DNA of 64,000 nucleotides. Origin: Pelagibacteraceae bacterium AG-404-P08 (GTDB taxonomy: Bacteria > Pseudomonadota > Alphaproteobacteria > HIMB59). Each line of letters starts with the position of its first letter. Position 1 is the first letter of the stretch. Below, in pieces: positions 28,668-40,859 of the stretch. Location of the stretch: the NCBI GenBank assembly GCA_003216195.1, contig QCJF01000005.1, forward strand, positions 53,298 to 117,297. The letters are read 5' to 3'. The notes under the pieces were generated by a model. It did not search any database. It was not told the origin of the DNA and saw nothing but the letters and a program-made list of their open reading frames with translations. The translations under genes and the position numbers were made by a program.

Positions 28668-29067
28668 ACAAATAAAAGTTGTAGCAGGTTTAATACTTCA
28701 AAATGATAAACTTTTAATATGTCAAAGACCAAACTTTAAGGATCATCCATTAAAATGGGAATTTCCTGGAGGTAAAATCAAAAATGATGAGACTAATGAA
28801 GAAGCTTTAATTAGAGAAATAAATGAAGAGCTATCAATAAATATAATTAATTATGAGGATCTGATGAGTTATACCTTTAATTATAAAAATTTGAATAAAA
28901 CAGTATTCATAAATTTTTATTTAATTAATACTTTTAGTGGTAAGGTTTTAAATAATTTTCATAAAGAACTAAAATGGATTGAAATTAAGGATATTCGTGA
29001 ATATGATTTTTTGGAGGGAGATCTTAAAATAATTGAATATATAAGTAGCAATGACTTTAAATATTAA
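28657..29067 (+). CDS. NUDIX hydrolase, MutT-like
   Basis: GGKIKNDETNEEALIREINEELSI Nudix box; ATG 28657 preferred over TTG 28642. Confidence 0.88.
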   Translation: MKIKQIKVVAGLILQNDKLLICQRPNFKDHPLKWEFPGGKIKNDETNEEALIREINEELSINIINYEDLMSYTFNYKNLNKTVFINFYLINTFSGKVLNNFHKELKWIEIKDIREYDFLEGDLKIIEYISSNDFKY

Positions 29068-30082
29068 AGATAAGCCAAAAGATGGGTTTGAAAGAGTAGT
29101 CTACGCAGAGGAAGATAAATTTAATTTCTGCTCAGTAATAGCTATTCATAATACTAAAAGAGGCCCTGCTTTGGGTGGATGTAGATATTTCAATTATAAG
29201 GACTTAAATAAGCAAGAAGAGGATGTTTTAAAATTAGCTGAAGCAATGACATATAAGAATTCTTTAGCTGAACTTCCTTTTGGTGGGGGAAAGGCTACTA
29301 TTCACTCTAAAATAAATAAAAAAGATGCATATAGTCTGTTTGGAGAGGTTTTAAACAAACTTAATGGTACTTATATAACAGCTGGAGATATGGGAACAGT
29401 TGATGAGGACTTAAAAGGATTTAGAGAATATTCAAATCATGTTTGTAACCCAATAGGTTCTGACTCTGGATTAGGGACTGCATTAGGTGTTTATTACTCA
29501 ATGTTAGGATGTGTTGAATTCAAATATGGAAAAGAGTCATTAAAAAATAAAAATATATTTATTAAAGGATATGGAAAAACTGGATCCAGAATTGCTTCAT
29601 TGTGTAAAAAAGATGGAGCTAATATTGAAATTTTTGACTTAGAACATAAAAAAGATTTGATTGAAAGAGATGGATATAAATTTTGTAATCAGCTTCAGGA
29701 TACCTCCTTTGAAAAAATTGACATTTACTCTCCTTGCGCAGCAGGCGGTGATTTAAACAGAGAGTTTTTGAGTTTTTCTAGAAATAAAATATCAATAATT
29801 TCTGGAGCAGCAAATAATCAACTGGCTAATAAAGATATAGAAAAAGAGTTAAATAATGAGGGTATATTGTATTGTCCAGATTATTGTGCCAATGCTGGTG
29901 GTGTAATTATTTTAGGTTCTAGAATAAGCATTAAGGAAAATCTTGAACCTAATGATAAAGTTGTAGATGACCTTTTAAGAAAAATAAAATCACGTACAAA
30001 ACTTATCTTGGAAAAATCTCAAAAAGATTTGAATTTAGCATCTAATATAGCAAGTGAAATGGCTTTAGATGGATTGAAATAA
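29051..30082 (+). CDS. Glu/Leu/Phe/Val dehydrogenase family protein (leucine dehydrogenase-like)
   Basis: GPALGGCRYFNY, MTYKNSLAELPFGGGKATI, GYGKTGSRIASLCKKDGA. Confidence 0.9.
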   Translation: MTLNIKDKPKDGFERVVYAEEDKFNFCSVIAIHNTKRGPALGGCRYFNYKDLNKQEEDVLKLAEAMTYKNSLAELPFGGGKATIHSKINKKDAYSLFGEVLNKLNGTYITAGDMGTVDEDLKGFREYSNHVCNPIGSDSGLGTALGVYYSMLGCVEFKYGKESLKNKNIFIKGYGKTGSRIASLCKKDGANIEIFDLEHKKDLIERDGYKFCNQLQDTSFEKIDIYSPCAAGGDLNREFLSFSRNKISIISGAANNQLANKDIEKELNNEGILYCPDYCANAGGVIILGSRISIKENLEPNDKVVDDLLRKIKSRTKLILEKSQKDLNLASNIASEMALDGLK

Positions 30083-30083
30083 A

Positions 30084-30440
30084 ATGAATTTTTTTCAAGC
30101 TTATATTCACCCTCAACAAAAAGAAAGGTTACTATTTTTAGGATACTGGATTGGGTCACTTATAATTTGGTCTTTTGTAATGAATGTAAGCTTAGTAATT
30201 GTTATCGTATTTTCCATAATTGGCAATTACGTAGTTGTTAGACCATTAGCAAAATTATTTTTTATTCTTAAAAACTTTGTAAATAAGAAGTTTTTCAACA
30301 ATTTTGATATATTTGAAGCTTATTATGCAGGTTTTGAACTTGGAAGAATGACTAGAATTTTTTTAAAATTATCTTTTTTTATATTTACTATGATTGTTTC
30401 AAAAATTTTTATGGAAGCTTATTTAACTTTTATAAATTAA
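30084..30440 (+). CDS. Hypothetical membrane protein
   Basis: 118-aa ORF with three hydrophobic segments. Confidence 0.6.
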   Translation: MNFFQAYIHPQQKERLLFLGYWIGSLIIWSFVMNVSLVIVIVFSIIGNYVVVRPLAKLFFILKNFVNKKFFNNFDIFEAYYAGFELGRMTRIFLKLSFFIFTMIVSKIFMEAYLTFIN

Positions 30441-31047
30441 ATTCATCGTAACAAACAATAACCCTAGATATAAAAGTTATTAAACATAAAATCCCAAAAA
30501 TAATAGATATTAAAATAAAAAAATTCGGTAGTAAGAGACACAAAACCATGAAAATTATTGTTTCTGTACCTTCAACTAATCCTGAAGTGTAATGAAAACT
30601 TTTTGTTAACCCTTTAACAGCATCATTTGTTTCTGAAATTTTATCTAATTGTGTTTGAATTGCAGCTTTTGCAAGAAATGTTGTACCCGTGCCTATATAT
30701 AAGAATAATAAAACCATTGATAAGTGTGTGTAACTACTATTGCTAAATCCAAAAGCTAAAACAAAACCGGAATAAATTGTGAAGTCACTGACAATATCTA
30801 AATATCCACCTAAAGGAGTTGGGGTTGTAAGTCTAGCCATTGTTCCATCTAAGCCATCACAAAACCTGTTTAAAATTAACAGCGCTAGTGCAGCAATATA
30901 GAACTGAAAAAAAATTAAAATACACATAAAAAAACCTAATATGAAACCTAATATTGTCATTTGATTAGGTTTTAAAAATTTTAAAAAAAGTTTAGCTATT
31001 ATGATTAATGGCTTTTGGGTAAAATTTTGAATTTGGCGATCAAACAT
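30430..31047 (-). CDS. CDP-alcohol phosphatidyltransferase family protein
   Basis: NRFCDGLDGTMARLTTPTPLGGYLDIVSDF (DGxxAR...GxxxDxxxD). Confidence 0.88.
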   Translation of the reverse strand: MFDRQIQNFTQKPLIIIAKLFLKFLKPNQMTILGFILGFFMCILIFFQFYIAALALLILNRFCDGLDGTMARLTTPTPLGGYLDIVSDFTIYSGFVLAFGFSNSSYTHLSMVLLFLYIGTGTTFLAKAAIQTQLDKISETNDAVKGLTKSFHYTSGLVEGTETIIFMVLCLLLPNFFILISIIFGILCLITFISRVIVCYDEFNL

Positions 31048-31088
31048 CTGTGTTATTGTCTGTTTAGTATAATGTTAATATAATTTTC

Positions 31089-31817
31089 ATGGTTCAAGAT
31101 ATTCCTCTAACTATAGCTTTTTTAGCAGGTATTCTAAGTTTTCTTTCGCCTTGTGTTCTGCCCATAGTTCCAGGATTTATATCATATATCGTCGGCAAAT
31201 CTTTTGCAGATTTACAAAATTCATCAGCAGTAAATACCCTAAAGTTATTACCTCATATTCTATTATTTACTCTTGGATTTTCTTTTGTCTTTATAATCAT
31301 GGGTGCTTCTATTGATTTTTTGAGTGACATATTTTTCGATTTTAAAAGGCAGTTAAATTTCATATCGGGAATATTAATAGTAATTTTGGGACTATATTTT
31401 ATTGGAATAATTAAAATTCCTTTTTTAGATTTTGAGCGTAAGTTCCACTTACATGGTTTTCAAAATAATCATTTTTTTCCCTTTATAATTGGAGTTGCTT
31501 TTGCTTTTGGTTGGAGTCCATGTATTGGACCAATTTTAGGATCAGTATTAGCTGTTGCCATAAAGGATAGTGTTAACGGAATTATATTGTTGTCTTTTTA
31601 TTCAATTGGTTTAGCAGTTCCTTTTATAATTGTTGGATTAATGATGAGCAAAATATTGATCATGACTAGTTTTTTAAATAAATACATTCGTTATTTTCAA
31701 TTCATTACTGGTATTATTTTACTTGTAACAGGTATTTTAATCTTTAATGGTTCTATTCAATCTTTAGGATTTCAATTAAATTCAATTTTACCATCACTAG
31801 AAATGCTACTTATTTAG
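31089..31817 (+). CDS. CcdA-type cytochrome c biogenesis / thiol transport protein
   Basis: AGILSFLSPCVLPIVPGFISYI, FAFGWSPCIGPILGSVLAVA. Confidence 0.93.
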   Translation: MVQDIPLTIAFLAGILSFLSPCVLPIVPGFISYIVGKSFADLQNSSAVNTLKLLPHILLFTLGFSFVFIIMGASIDFLSDIFFDFKRQLNFISGILIVILGLYFIGIIKIPFLDFERKFHLHGFQNNHFFPFIIGVAFAFGWSPCIGPILGSVLAVAIKDSVNGIILLSFYSIGLAVPFIIVGLMMSKILIMTSFLNKYIRYFQFITGIILLVTGILIFNGSIQSLGFQLNSILPSLEMLLI

Positions 31818-32512
31818 TGAAATTATCAAAAAAAATATCCATTTTATTTTTATTAATATTTTTTGTAATTTTATGGATTACATATTTTTTTAATAAAGAC
31901 TTTTTTCAACTTGAAACTTTTTTCTCTAATTTGGACTTTATACAAAACTTCATATATCAGAACTACTTACTATCGATATTTACATTTTTAACTTTATATA
32001 GCTTTTTAATTTTATGTAATTTTCCATTAGCTTCCTTATTATCAATGATAAATGGTTTCTTATTTGGAACATGGACAGGTGGAGCAATATCTTTAATTGG
32101 TGGAACACTCGGTGCTTTTGGAATTTTTATAATAGCAAAAAATTTTTTCTCGGGCATTATTAAAAATAAATTTTTAAATAAATACTCTTATATTGAAAAT
32201 TATTTTAGTAAAAATGATTTAGAGTTAATGATATTAATTCGTATCGTTCCTGTAGCTCCTTTTTTCATACAGAACCTCATTTTAGCAGGTCTTGGTGCAA
32301 ACAATAAAAAGTTTTTTTTTACTACTTTGTTTGGGCTAGCACCGTGGTCATTTATATTTAGTAGTATCGGTCAAGGTTTAGAGGAAATATTTATTAATAA
32401 AACTGAGTTAAATTTTTCTCTAATAGTTCAGCCAGAATACTTAATTCCTTTAGGTTTTATTGCTTTTCTGGTACTTATGATTATTTTATTCAAAAAAAAA
32501 TTTAAAAAGTAA
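31817..32512 (+). CDS. TVP38/TMEM64 (VTT domain) family membrane protein
   Basis: LLSMINGFLFGTWTGGAISLIGGTLGAFGIFIIAKNFF, MILIRIVPVAPFFIQNLI; GTG start overlapping the upstream stop by 1 nt. Confidence 0.85.
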   Translation: MKLSKKISILFLLIFFVILWITYFFNKDFFQLETFFSNLDFIQNFIYQNYLLSIFTFLTLYSFLILCNFPLASLLSMINGFLFGTWTGGAISLIGGTLGAFGIFIIAKNFFSGIIKNKFLNKYSYIENYFSKNDLELMILIRIVPVAPFFIQNLILAGLGANNKKFFFTTLFGLAPWSFIFSSIGQGLEEIFINKTELNFSLIVQPEYLIPLGFIAFLVLMIILFKKKFKK

Positions 32513-32519
32513 ACGTCGA

Positions 32520-34676
32520 TTAATTTATTACATAAATAAATTTTTTTTTGAACTTTTTAAACTGTCCTAGCAGTATAGGACTAAACCCAATTAATGATTG
32601 AAACTCTTTTTCAAATTTAATTTGATCTTCTTTCTCAATAGAAATCAAAAGGGGTCCATTTGTTTGAGGATCATAAAGTATGTTTTGTAATTTATTATTA
32701 TCAGATATTGAAATTTCATTTGCTGAGGACGAATAATTATTTTCAAAACCTGTGCTTTTAAAGTTATTTAAAATCTCAATATTTTTATTAATCAGTATTT
32801 CTTGATTGAGTTTTATTTCAGCAGATAATCCTGAAGATTTACAGATATCTAACAAATGTGATGCTAGTCCAAAACCACTTATATCTGTTGTAATTTTGCT
32901 TTTAAAATTTTTTGATATTTCAGATATTTCTTTATTTCCTCTTTTCATCCATGTCATCAATTTTTGAAAATCAAAACTTGATAATAGTTCTGAATTATTA
33001 AAATAAGCAGCCAAGAGATATCCTGTGCCTAAAGGTTTTGAAAGATATATTAGTTCATTCTCTTGTGCTTGGCTTTTTGTAATTTGTTTTTCAAATGAGC
33101 CATTCATTGTAATTGTAATACCAGGTTCTTTTGATTGATAACTGTGTCCTGATGCAATAATTGAACCATCTTTTATGGCTTCTGATTTAATACCTTTCAT
33201 AAAATATTCCATGAAAAAACTTTCTATAATGCCATCAGAAAACGGTAGGGCCTGTGAAACGCTTATAGTTTTTACAGAACCCCCACTTGATAAAATATCA
33301 TTTTGAGAATGCAGATAGCTAATAATTCCAAAATCAAAAGGGTTAAGTGATGTAAATAACTTTATGTGATCTATACTTTGTAATAATGATGAGGAATTAG
33401 TATTTATTATTGATGAGTCAGGTAAATCACTATGTGAATTTTCCTCATTTAAAAAATTAACTAAAGTGTTTTTTGATACTTTAGATCCACAACCCTGGCA
33501 ATACATCTTAATGTCTGTTGGCTTTTCTAATTCAAAATTTCTAAAAGACATCTTTAAATTATTAGTAAATTTAAATTTGTTAATGAAACCTCTATCAATC
33601 CACTCTTTAAGTTTCCAGCACCATAAACCATGAAATGATAAGAAAAAATAGTTCAATAATGCTTTATTTTTATAAGTGCCTATTAAATATAACCAGTTCT
33701 TTTGTGCTTTAAATTTTATAAGAGGCATACCAGTTAATTTCGAAAAAACATTTTCTTTTAAAACTTGTCCCTGACGGACTGCCATTACACCTGATTTCGG
33801 TCTAAAATTATCTTCCACTGTACAGGCATCACCTGTAACGAATATATTTTTATCACTTGTAGATAGAAGATTATTATCTACAACTATAAATCCATTTTTA
33901 TCTTTATCTAGATTGCTCTTTGAGAGCCATGTTTCAATATTAGCACCAGAAGAAAGTAAATTTAAATCACTATCAAATTTTTCTCCACTATTTAGGACTA
34001 AATGAGTTTCAGTTATCGAAACAACTTCTCCTAAATATTCTTTAATACCTAAATCGGATGAAATTTTTTTTAGGTTTTTTTTTGTTTTCTCATTTAAATT
34101 TTTTTCCTTTAAAATATTTTTTCCAAAAATAGTTATTTCTAAATTATTTTCATATCTTCTCAATAAGCTGAAAGCCAATTCATAAGACGCTACACCTCCA
34201 CCAATAATTGAAATTCTAATTCTTTTATTACTTATAATTTGATCAATCTGACTCAAGTTATTAACGAGTGAGCTAATGGGTTTTGCAAAAAAACATTTAG
34301 ATAATTTTTCTATTTTTATTCCTTGTGTATTTGAGATGGAACCAGTATTAATTGATAATAGATCATAGCTAATTGATGGAAAATTTTGCAATACTATTTT
34401 TTTATAGTTAGTTTCTAACTTTATTACTTTATCTTTTATAAAAGTTGCTCCTGCATTAAAGCACAGTCTTTGAAGATCAATGCTTATTTCTTCTTTGCTA
34501 AAATCTCTATGAATATATCCAGGTGTCATCCCTGAGTAAGTAGCTTCATAATGTTCACTAATTAAAATTGTATGCAATCCTTTAATTCTGTTCATGCATA
34601 ATTTCTTTAAAATTTGTACATTTGCATGCCCGCCCCCTATCAGCACCAGTTGTTTAATTAGATTATTTTCAAACAA
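32520..34676 (-). CDS. Pyridine nucleotide-disulfide oxidoreductase fused to selenide, water dikinase (SelD)-like domain
   Basis: N-terminal LVLIGGGHANVQILKKL and VTGDACT; C-terminal half begins MYCQGCGSKVSKNTLVNFL with AIR-synthase-like motifs (DILSSGGSV, ASGHSYQ, TDISGFGLASHLLD). Confidence 0.85.
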   Translation of the reverse strand: MFENNLIKQLVLIGGGHANVQILKKLCMNRIKGLHTILISEHYEATYSGMTPGYIHRDFSKEEISIDLQRLCFNAGATFIKDKVIKLETNYKKIVLQNFPSISYDLLSINTGSISNTQGIKIEKLSKCFFAKPISSLVNNLSQIDQIISNKRIRISIIGGGVASYELAFSLLRRYENNLEITIFGKNILKEKNLNEKTKKNLKKISSDLGIKEYLGEVVSITETHLVLNSGEKFDSDLNLLSSGANIETWLSKSNLDKDKNGFIVVDNNLLSTSDKNIFVTGDACTVEDNFRPKSGVMAVRQGQVLKENVFSKLTGMPLIKFKAQKNWLYLIGTYKNKALLNYFFLSFHGLWCWKLKEWIDRGFINKFKFTNNLKMSFRNFELEKPTDIKMYCQGCGSKVSKNTLVNFLNEENSHSDLPDSSIINTNSSSLLQSIDHIKLFTSLNPFDFGIISYLHSQNDILSSGGSVKTISVSQALPFSDGIIESFFMEYFMKGIKSEAIKDGSIIASGHSYQSKEPGITITMNGSFEKQITKSQAQENELIYLSKPLGTGYLLAAYFNNSELLSSFDFQKLMTWMKRGNKEISEISKNFKSKITTDISGFGLASHLLDICKSSGLSAEIKLNQEILINKNIEILNNFKSTGFENNYSSSANEISISDNNKLQNILYDPQTNGPLLISIEKEDQIKFEKEFQSLIGFSPILLGQFKKFKKKFIYVIN

Positions 34677-34857
34677 AATTAATTGCCGATCTCTCTGAAA
34701 AATTGGGATACATGAACATTGTCTCTAAAATGCTTAAATTTGAGCAATTTTGCATATTAGGATAATCATTCAATTAAAGAGAAATTTCAATATTTTTAAT
34801 GATTTTTGGTTATAACAACTTGAAAACAGAAATATATTTACCATTTACTAATATAAT

Positions 34858-34884
34858 TTAGCACTCTATAAAAGTGAGTGCCAA
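34858..34884. promoter_or_regulatory. CIRCE element (HrcA operator) upstream of groESL
   Basis: TTAGCACTC-N9-GAGTGCCAA; one mismatch to the consensus TTAGCACTC-N9-GAGTGCTAA. Confidence 0.9.
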
Positions 34885-34913
34885 AAACTAAATTTTAGAT
34901 ATAGAGGTATGAA

Positions 34914-35204
34914 ATGAATTTAAAACCCTTACACGATAGAGTCTTGGTAGAAAGAGTCGAACAAGAAGATCGTACGAAAGGTGGTATCATTATTCCTGAT
35001 ACTGCTCAAGAAAAGCCTATGGAAGGAAAAGTAATATCTGTGGGCGGTGGTGCTAGAAATGAAAACGGACAAGTTGTTGCTTTAGATGTTAAAAAAGGCG
35101 ATCGAATTTTGTTCGGTAAATGGTCTGGTACAGAAGTTAAAATTGATGGTAAAGAACTCCTTATCATGAAGGAGTCTGACATCATGGGAATTATTGAGAA
35201 ATAA
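34914..35204 (+). CDS. groES: Co-chaperonin GroES
   Basis: [35 protein letters not shown]. Confidence 0.98.
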   Translation: MNLKPLHDRVLVERVEQEDRTKGGIIIPDTAQEKPMEGKVISVGGGARNENGQVVALDVKKGDRILFGKWSGTEVKIDGKELLIMKESDIMGIIEK

Positions 35205-35208
35205 TTGA

Positions 35209-36882
<1,674 letters not shown>

Positions 36883-36903
36883 TAATATATTTATAATTTA
36901 TTT

Positions 36904-36933
36904 AAAAAGCCGCTTTATGCGGCTTTTTTTTTA
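36904..36933 (+). terminator. Rho-independent terminator after groEL
   Basis: AAAAAGCCGCTTTATGCGGCTTTTTTTTT. Confidence 0.88.
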
Positions 36934-36951
36934 ACTATTATAGTAATCTTT

Positions 36952-38043
36952 ATGAATTTAATTGAATATTTTCATATCCAAATCTTAAACGTTTTTAAAG
37001 ATGGTGTTTTTGGTATAAGTTTATTTGACTTAACAATAATCATAATATCAATAATTTTTGCATTATTAGTTAGAAGTTTAGTTGCAAGAATTTTATTAAA
37101 TAAAGTAAAGATTATTATATCAAAAACAGGAAATAAAATTGACGATAAATTATTTGAAGCTTTATTACCACCTTTAAGGCTTCTACCTATAGTAATAGTA
37201 TTTCTGGCTATAACTCTATATTTTGATATTGAGTCTACGCTTGGTTTATATTTTCAAAAAATTAACAATACACTAGCTACAATATTTGTTTTTTGGATAA
37301 TTCATCAAGCTTTAATTCCTTTCTCTAATTTATTTAACAAATTAGAAAAAATATTAACCAAGGGATTGGTTCTTTGGATAATTAAATCTTTAAAATATTT
37401 AATTATATTTTTAGGGGTAGTTGCAGTGCTCGAGGTATGGGGAATAAAAATCGGACCTGTAATAGCAGGACTAGGTTTATTCGGTGTTGCTGTAGCTCTT
37501 GGAGCACAAGATTTATTTAAAAATTTAATTTCTGGAATAATGATTTTATTAGAAAAACGATTTCAATTAGGTGATGTAATAAATGTTCCAGGACATACTG
37601 AAGGAACAGTTGAACACATTGGTTTTAGATCAACACTAATAAGAAAATTTGACTCAACACCTATAACTATACCAAATTATATTTTTGCTGAGGCTCCTAT
37701 ATTAAATTATTCAAATAGAAATTACCGCAGGATAAATTGGGTTATAGGTCTTGAATATGGCTCTACTTTAGATCAAATTAAAAGTTTTACTGAGTCTATA
37801 TCATCATATCTTGCAAATAATAAAAGCTTTATGGTAAATGAAAATTATAAATCATTTGTAAGATTAGAGAAGTTTAATGATAGCTCAATAGATATACTTG
37901 TTCTATGTTTTACATCAACTAAGGATTGGGATAAATATTTGGAAATTAAGGAGGATCTGGGTTTGTTTATTAAAGAAAAAATTGAGGAATTAGGTCTGTC
38001 ATTTGCTTTCCCTACAAGATCTATTTTTATTGAAAAAGAATAA
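36952..38043 (+). CDS. MscS-family mechanosensitive ion channel
   Basis: GLGLFGVAVALGAQDLFKNLISGIMILLEKRFQLGDVINV, VEHIGFRSTLIRKFDSTPITIPN. Confidence 0.92.
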   Translation: MNLIEYFHIQILNVFKDGVFGISLFDLTIIIISIIFALLVRSLVARILLNKVKIIISKTGNKIDDKLFEALLPPLRLLPIVIVFLAITLYFDIESTLGLYFQKINNTLATIFVFWIIHQALIPFSNLFNKLEKILTKGLVLWIIKSLKYLIIFLGVVAVLEVWGIKIGPVIAGLGLFGVAVALGAQDLFKNLISGIMILLEKRFQLGDVINVPGHTEGTVEHIGFRSTLIRKFDSTPITIPNYIFAEAPILNYSNRNYRRINWVIGLEYGSTLDQIKSFTESISSYLANNKSFMVNENYKSFVRLEKFNDSSIDILVLCFTSTKDWDKYLEIKEDLGLFIKEKIEELGLSFAFPTRSIFIEKE

Positions 38044-38049
38044 ATATCT

Positions 38050-38172
38050 TTGAATAAGAGAAAATTATTTACCTTCTTTATTTTAATTATTACCCCTTTT
38101 CTTACTTATAAGATTTATATTACAGCCTTTGTTTGTAAGATTTCACAAATACAATTAAAAAAATTTATATGA
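38050..38172 (+). CDS. Candidate 40-aa small membrane protein upstream of the glycosyltransferase
   Basis: TTG-initiated ORF LNKRKLFTFFILIITPFLTYKIYITAFVCKISQIQLKKFI whose TGA overlaps the next ATG. Confidence 0.2.
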   Translation: MNKRKLFTFFILIITPFLTYKIYITAFVCKISQIQLKKFI

Positions 38173-39338
38173 GATTTATTTCATTTAATAAATTAAAAAT
38201 TAAAACAGCAATTAGTTTTTTTTGGGCTTTACCATTGATGCTAATATGGAGATATACTTTTTTTATTCATGGTTATAAATTAATTAAAATCAGGAGTGAT
38301 AGAATTGGACATTTCGTTCCTGATGGAGCTGAACAAATAATTAGACATAAATTAGAAAAAAATTCTAAAAACTTTTATTGTTTTGATCAAATAATATCAA
38401 ACTTTCAATGGGCAAAAATGCTTAGCAGAAAATTACCTATCTATAAATTCTTATATTACGTCCATTTTTGGAGTTGTAAAATTTTTAATGATCAATTATT
38501 TGTTTTAAGTAGTTCTCAAACTGACTCGAGAGATATTCATCTATTATTTGACAAATTTGATGCAAAGATAAATTTTACTGATGAAGAAAATGAACTCGCT
38601 CTTTCTTGGTTAAAAAAATTCGGTTTTAAATCTGGAGAAAAATTTATTTGTCTATTAGTTAGGGATGATGAATATTTAAAAAAACACCTTAGTTCTAATG
38701 ATTGGGAGTATCATAGCTATAGAAATTCTGATATTGAGAGTTACAGAGAGGCAATTAAATGGTTAATTTCAAAAGATTATTGGATAATTCGTATGGGCAA
38801 GTTAGCTTCAAAAGAGATAAAAATTGACTCAGATAAATTTATAGATTTTTCATTTTCAAATAATAAAACAGACTTAATAGATATTTGGTTATTTGCTAAC
38901 TGTAATGGCTGCATCAGTACGGGTACAGGACCAGATTCTATACCACATATATATGGTATACCATGTCTTGGAATTAATTGGTTACCTGTTATGAATATTC
39001 ACTCGTTTCAAGACATTATTACATATCCAAAATATTTATATGACTCTAATAATAACTTATTAGATTTAAGTGAAATTTTAAAATCCAATTATTATAAATC
39101 AGAGGATTTCATACGTAATAAAATCAGAATAGAACCACTTTCTTCCTCTCAAATTCTAAACTCATTTAAAGAATTTTATACTTACAAACTTGAAAACAAT
39201 AAAATTGATGAAGATTATCAAATTAAAAATAGCAAGTTTTGGATTGAAGTGCTTAAAATTGATAAAAACAATAAATTTCACAAAGAAATACATAAAAAAT
39301 CATTAATAAGTAAAGAATGGATTGATGCTCATTTATAA
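38169..39338 (+). CDS. TIGR04372-type glycosyltransferase
   Basis: HSYRNSDIESYREAIKWLISKDYWIIRMGK, CISTGTGPDSIPHIYGIPCLGINWLPV. Confidence 0.85.
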   Translation: MRFISFNKLKIKTAISFFWALPLMLIWRYTFFIHGYKLIKIRSDRIGHFVPDGAEQIIRHKLEKNSKNFYCFDQIISNFQWAKMLSRKLPIYKFLYYVHFWSCKIFNDQLFVLSSSQTDSRDIHLLFDKFDAKINFTDEENELALSWLKKFGFKSGEKFICLLVRDDEYLKKHLSSNDWEYHSYRNSDIESYREAIKWLISKDYWIIRMGKLASKEIKIDSDKFIDFSFSNNKTDLIDIWLFANCNGCISTGTGPDSIPHIYGIPCLGINWLPVMNIHSFQDIITYPKYLYDSNNNLLDLSEILKSNYYKSEDFIRNKIRIEPLSSSQILNSFKEFYTYKLENNKIDEDYQIKNSKFWIEVLKIDKNNKFHKEIHKKSLISKEWIDAHL

Positions 39339-39406
39339 CTTACTCCAAAATATTAAAAATTAAATAATATGAGATTTACTTTATAAATAAAAAATGTATT
39401 TGTTTA

Positions 39407-40192
39407 TTGATGTTTGTTTCCGAAGAAGAAATACTGTTATCTTCAGATTTTATAAAAAATGGCTTTGTAAAGAAAAAAGCTGAAGATATTAAGTCTTTAG
39501 ATTTTATTAAAAGTCAATTAGAGAATATTGTTTTATCATATGAAGGTTTTAAGAATACTAAAAATATCGATTTAGAAAATATTCATGATCATATTTCACC
39601 AGAGAATCTTAATGATTTCAGACTATACTGTATCAATCAAATAAGTAGAAATAATAATTTAAGATTTTCTTACTACAAAGTATTTAAAAAATTTACAGAT
39701 TTATTAATTGGAAATGAATTAGCTATGCAAAAAAAATTAAATCTAAGTATTCAATTACCTAATGATAATAGTTCTTTACTTACTATTCATGCAGATACAT
39801 GGTCTGGAGACTCTCCATTTGAAACAGTTTGTTGGCTTCCAATGGTTGATTGTAGAAAGTCGATGTGTATGTTTATTTTACCAGCTTATAATTATAAATT
39901 TTTTGAAGAGCGGTACTCTGAATTAAAAAATAAAAACAGTAATGATATACTTGAAAGCTTAAAAGATAAGCTTATTTGGATTGAAATTAATTATGGTGAA
40001 GTGATGGTTTTCAATCAAAACTTACCTCATGGCAATATTGTTAATTCTGAAGAAAATACAAGATGGTCTTTCAATTGTAGATTTAAAAGTATTTTTACTC
40101 CATATAAAGATAAAAAATTAGGTGAATTTTTTGAACCAATTACACTAAAAGCAACTTCTAAAGTAGGTTTAAATTATAAGTTTCCCTCATAA
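39407..40192 (+). CDS. Sporadic carbohydrate cluster 2OG-Fe(II) oxygenase
   Basis: LTIHADTWSGDSPFETVCWLPMVDC (HxD), LPHGNIVNSEENTRWSFNCRFKSIFTPY. Confidence 0.8.
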   Translation: MMFVSEEEILLSSDFIKNGFVKKKAEDIKSLDFIKSQLENIVLSYEGFKNTKNIDLENIHDHISPENLNDFRLYCINQISRNNNLRFSYYKVFKKFTDLLIGNELAMQKKLNLSIQLPNDNSSLLTIHADTWSGDSPFETVCWLPMVDCRKSMCMFILPAYNYKFFEERYSELKNKNSNDILESLKDKLIWIEINYGEVMVFNQNLPHGNIVNSEENTRWSFNCRFKSIFTPYKDKKLGEFFEPITLKATSKVGLNYKFPS

Positions 40193-40193
40193 A

Positions 40194-40856
40194 ATGAAAG
40201 AAGTAAGTTTTTTTTTAAAAACTCATAATTCTTCAAAAAGAGATTATGAAAAGTATATGAATCCTGAAAAGCCGAATTGTATGACAAAGGCAAAACTTTA
40301 TGGAAAAGATTTTTTTGATGGAGATAGAAAATATGGTTATGGGGGATATAAGTATATTCCTGGAAGATGGGATCATGTTATAGAACAGATTGTGAAATAT
40401 TATAAACTTAACAACAATTCTAAAGTGATTGATGCTGGTGCTGGAAAAGGATTTTTTTTAAATGATTTAAAATTAAAAATAAATTCTGAACATTTATATG
40501 GATTTGATATTTCAAAATATGCTGTTAAAAATTGCCCAGTGGATTTAAAAAGTAAATTTTATGTACATGATATAAAAAAAAAATTTATTTATAATGACAA
40601 ATTTTTTGATCTTCTTACATGTTTTGGAGTGCTTCATAATTTAAAAATTTTTGAAATTGAAAAAACAATTAAGGAGATTTCAAGAGTGTCAAAGAAACAA
40701 TATCTCTGGGTAGAAAGTTATAGAAATGATAGAGAACTTTTTAATTTACAGTGTTGGGCTAAAACATGTGAAAGTTTTTTTGCACCTGATGAATGGATAT
40801 GGTTATTTAATAAATTCGGTTATAGAGGTGAATATGAATTTATTTATTTTGAATAA
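40194..40856 (+). CDS. Class I SAM-dependent methyltransferase
   Basis: VIDAGAGKGFFLNDL, LYGFDISKYAVKN, FDLLTCFGVLHNL. Confidence 0.85.
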   Translation: MKEVSFFLKTHNSSKRDYEKYMNPEKPNCMTKAKLYGKDFFDGDRKYGYGGYKYIPGRWDHVIEQIVKYYKLNNNSKVIDAGAGKGFFLNDLKLKINSEHLYGFDISKYAVKNCPVDLKSKFYVHDIKKKFIYNDKFFDLLTCFGVLHNLKIFEIEKTIKEISRVSKKQYLWVESYRNDRELFNLQCWAKTCESFFAPDEWIWLFNKFGYRGEYEFIYFE

Positions 40857-40859
40857 ATA

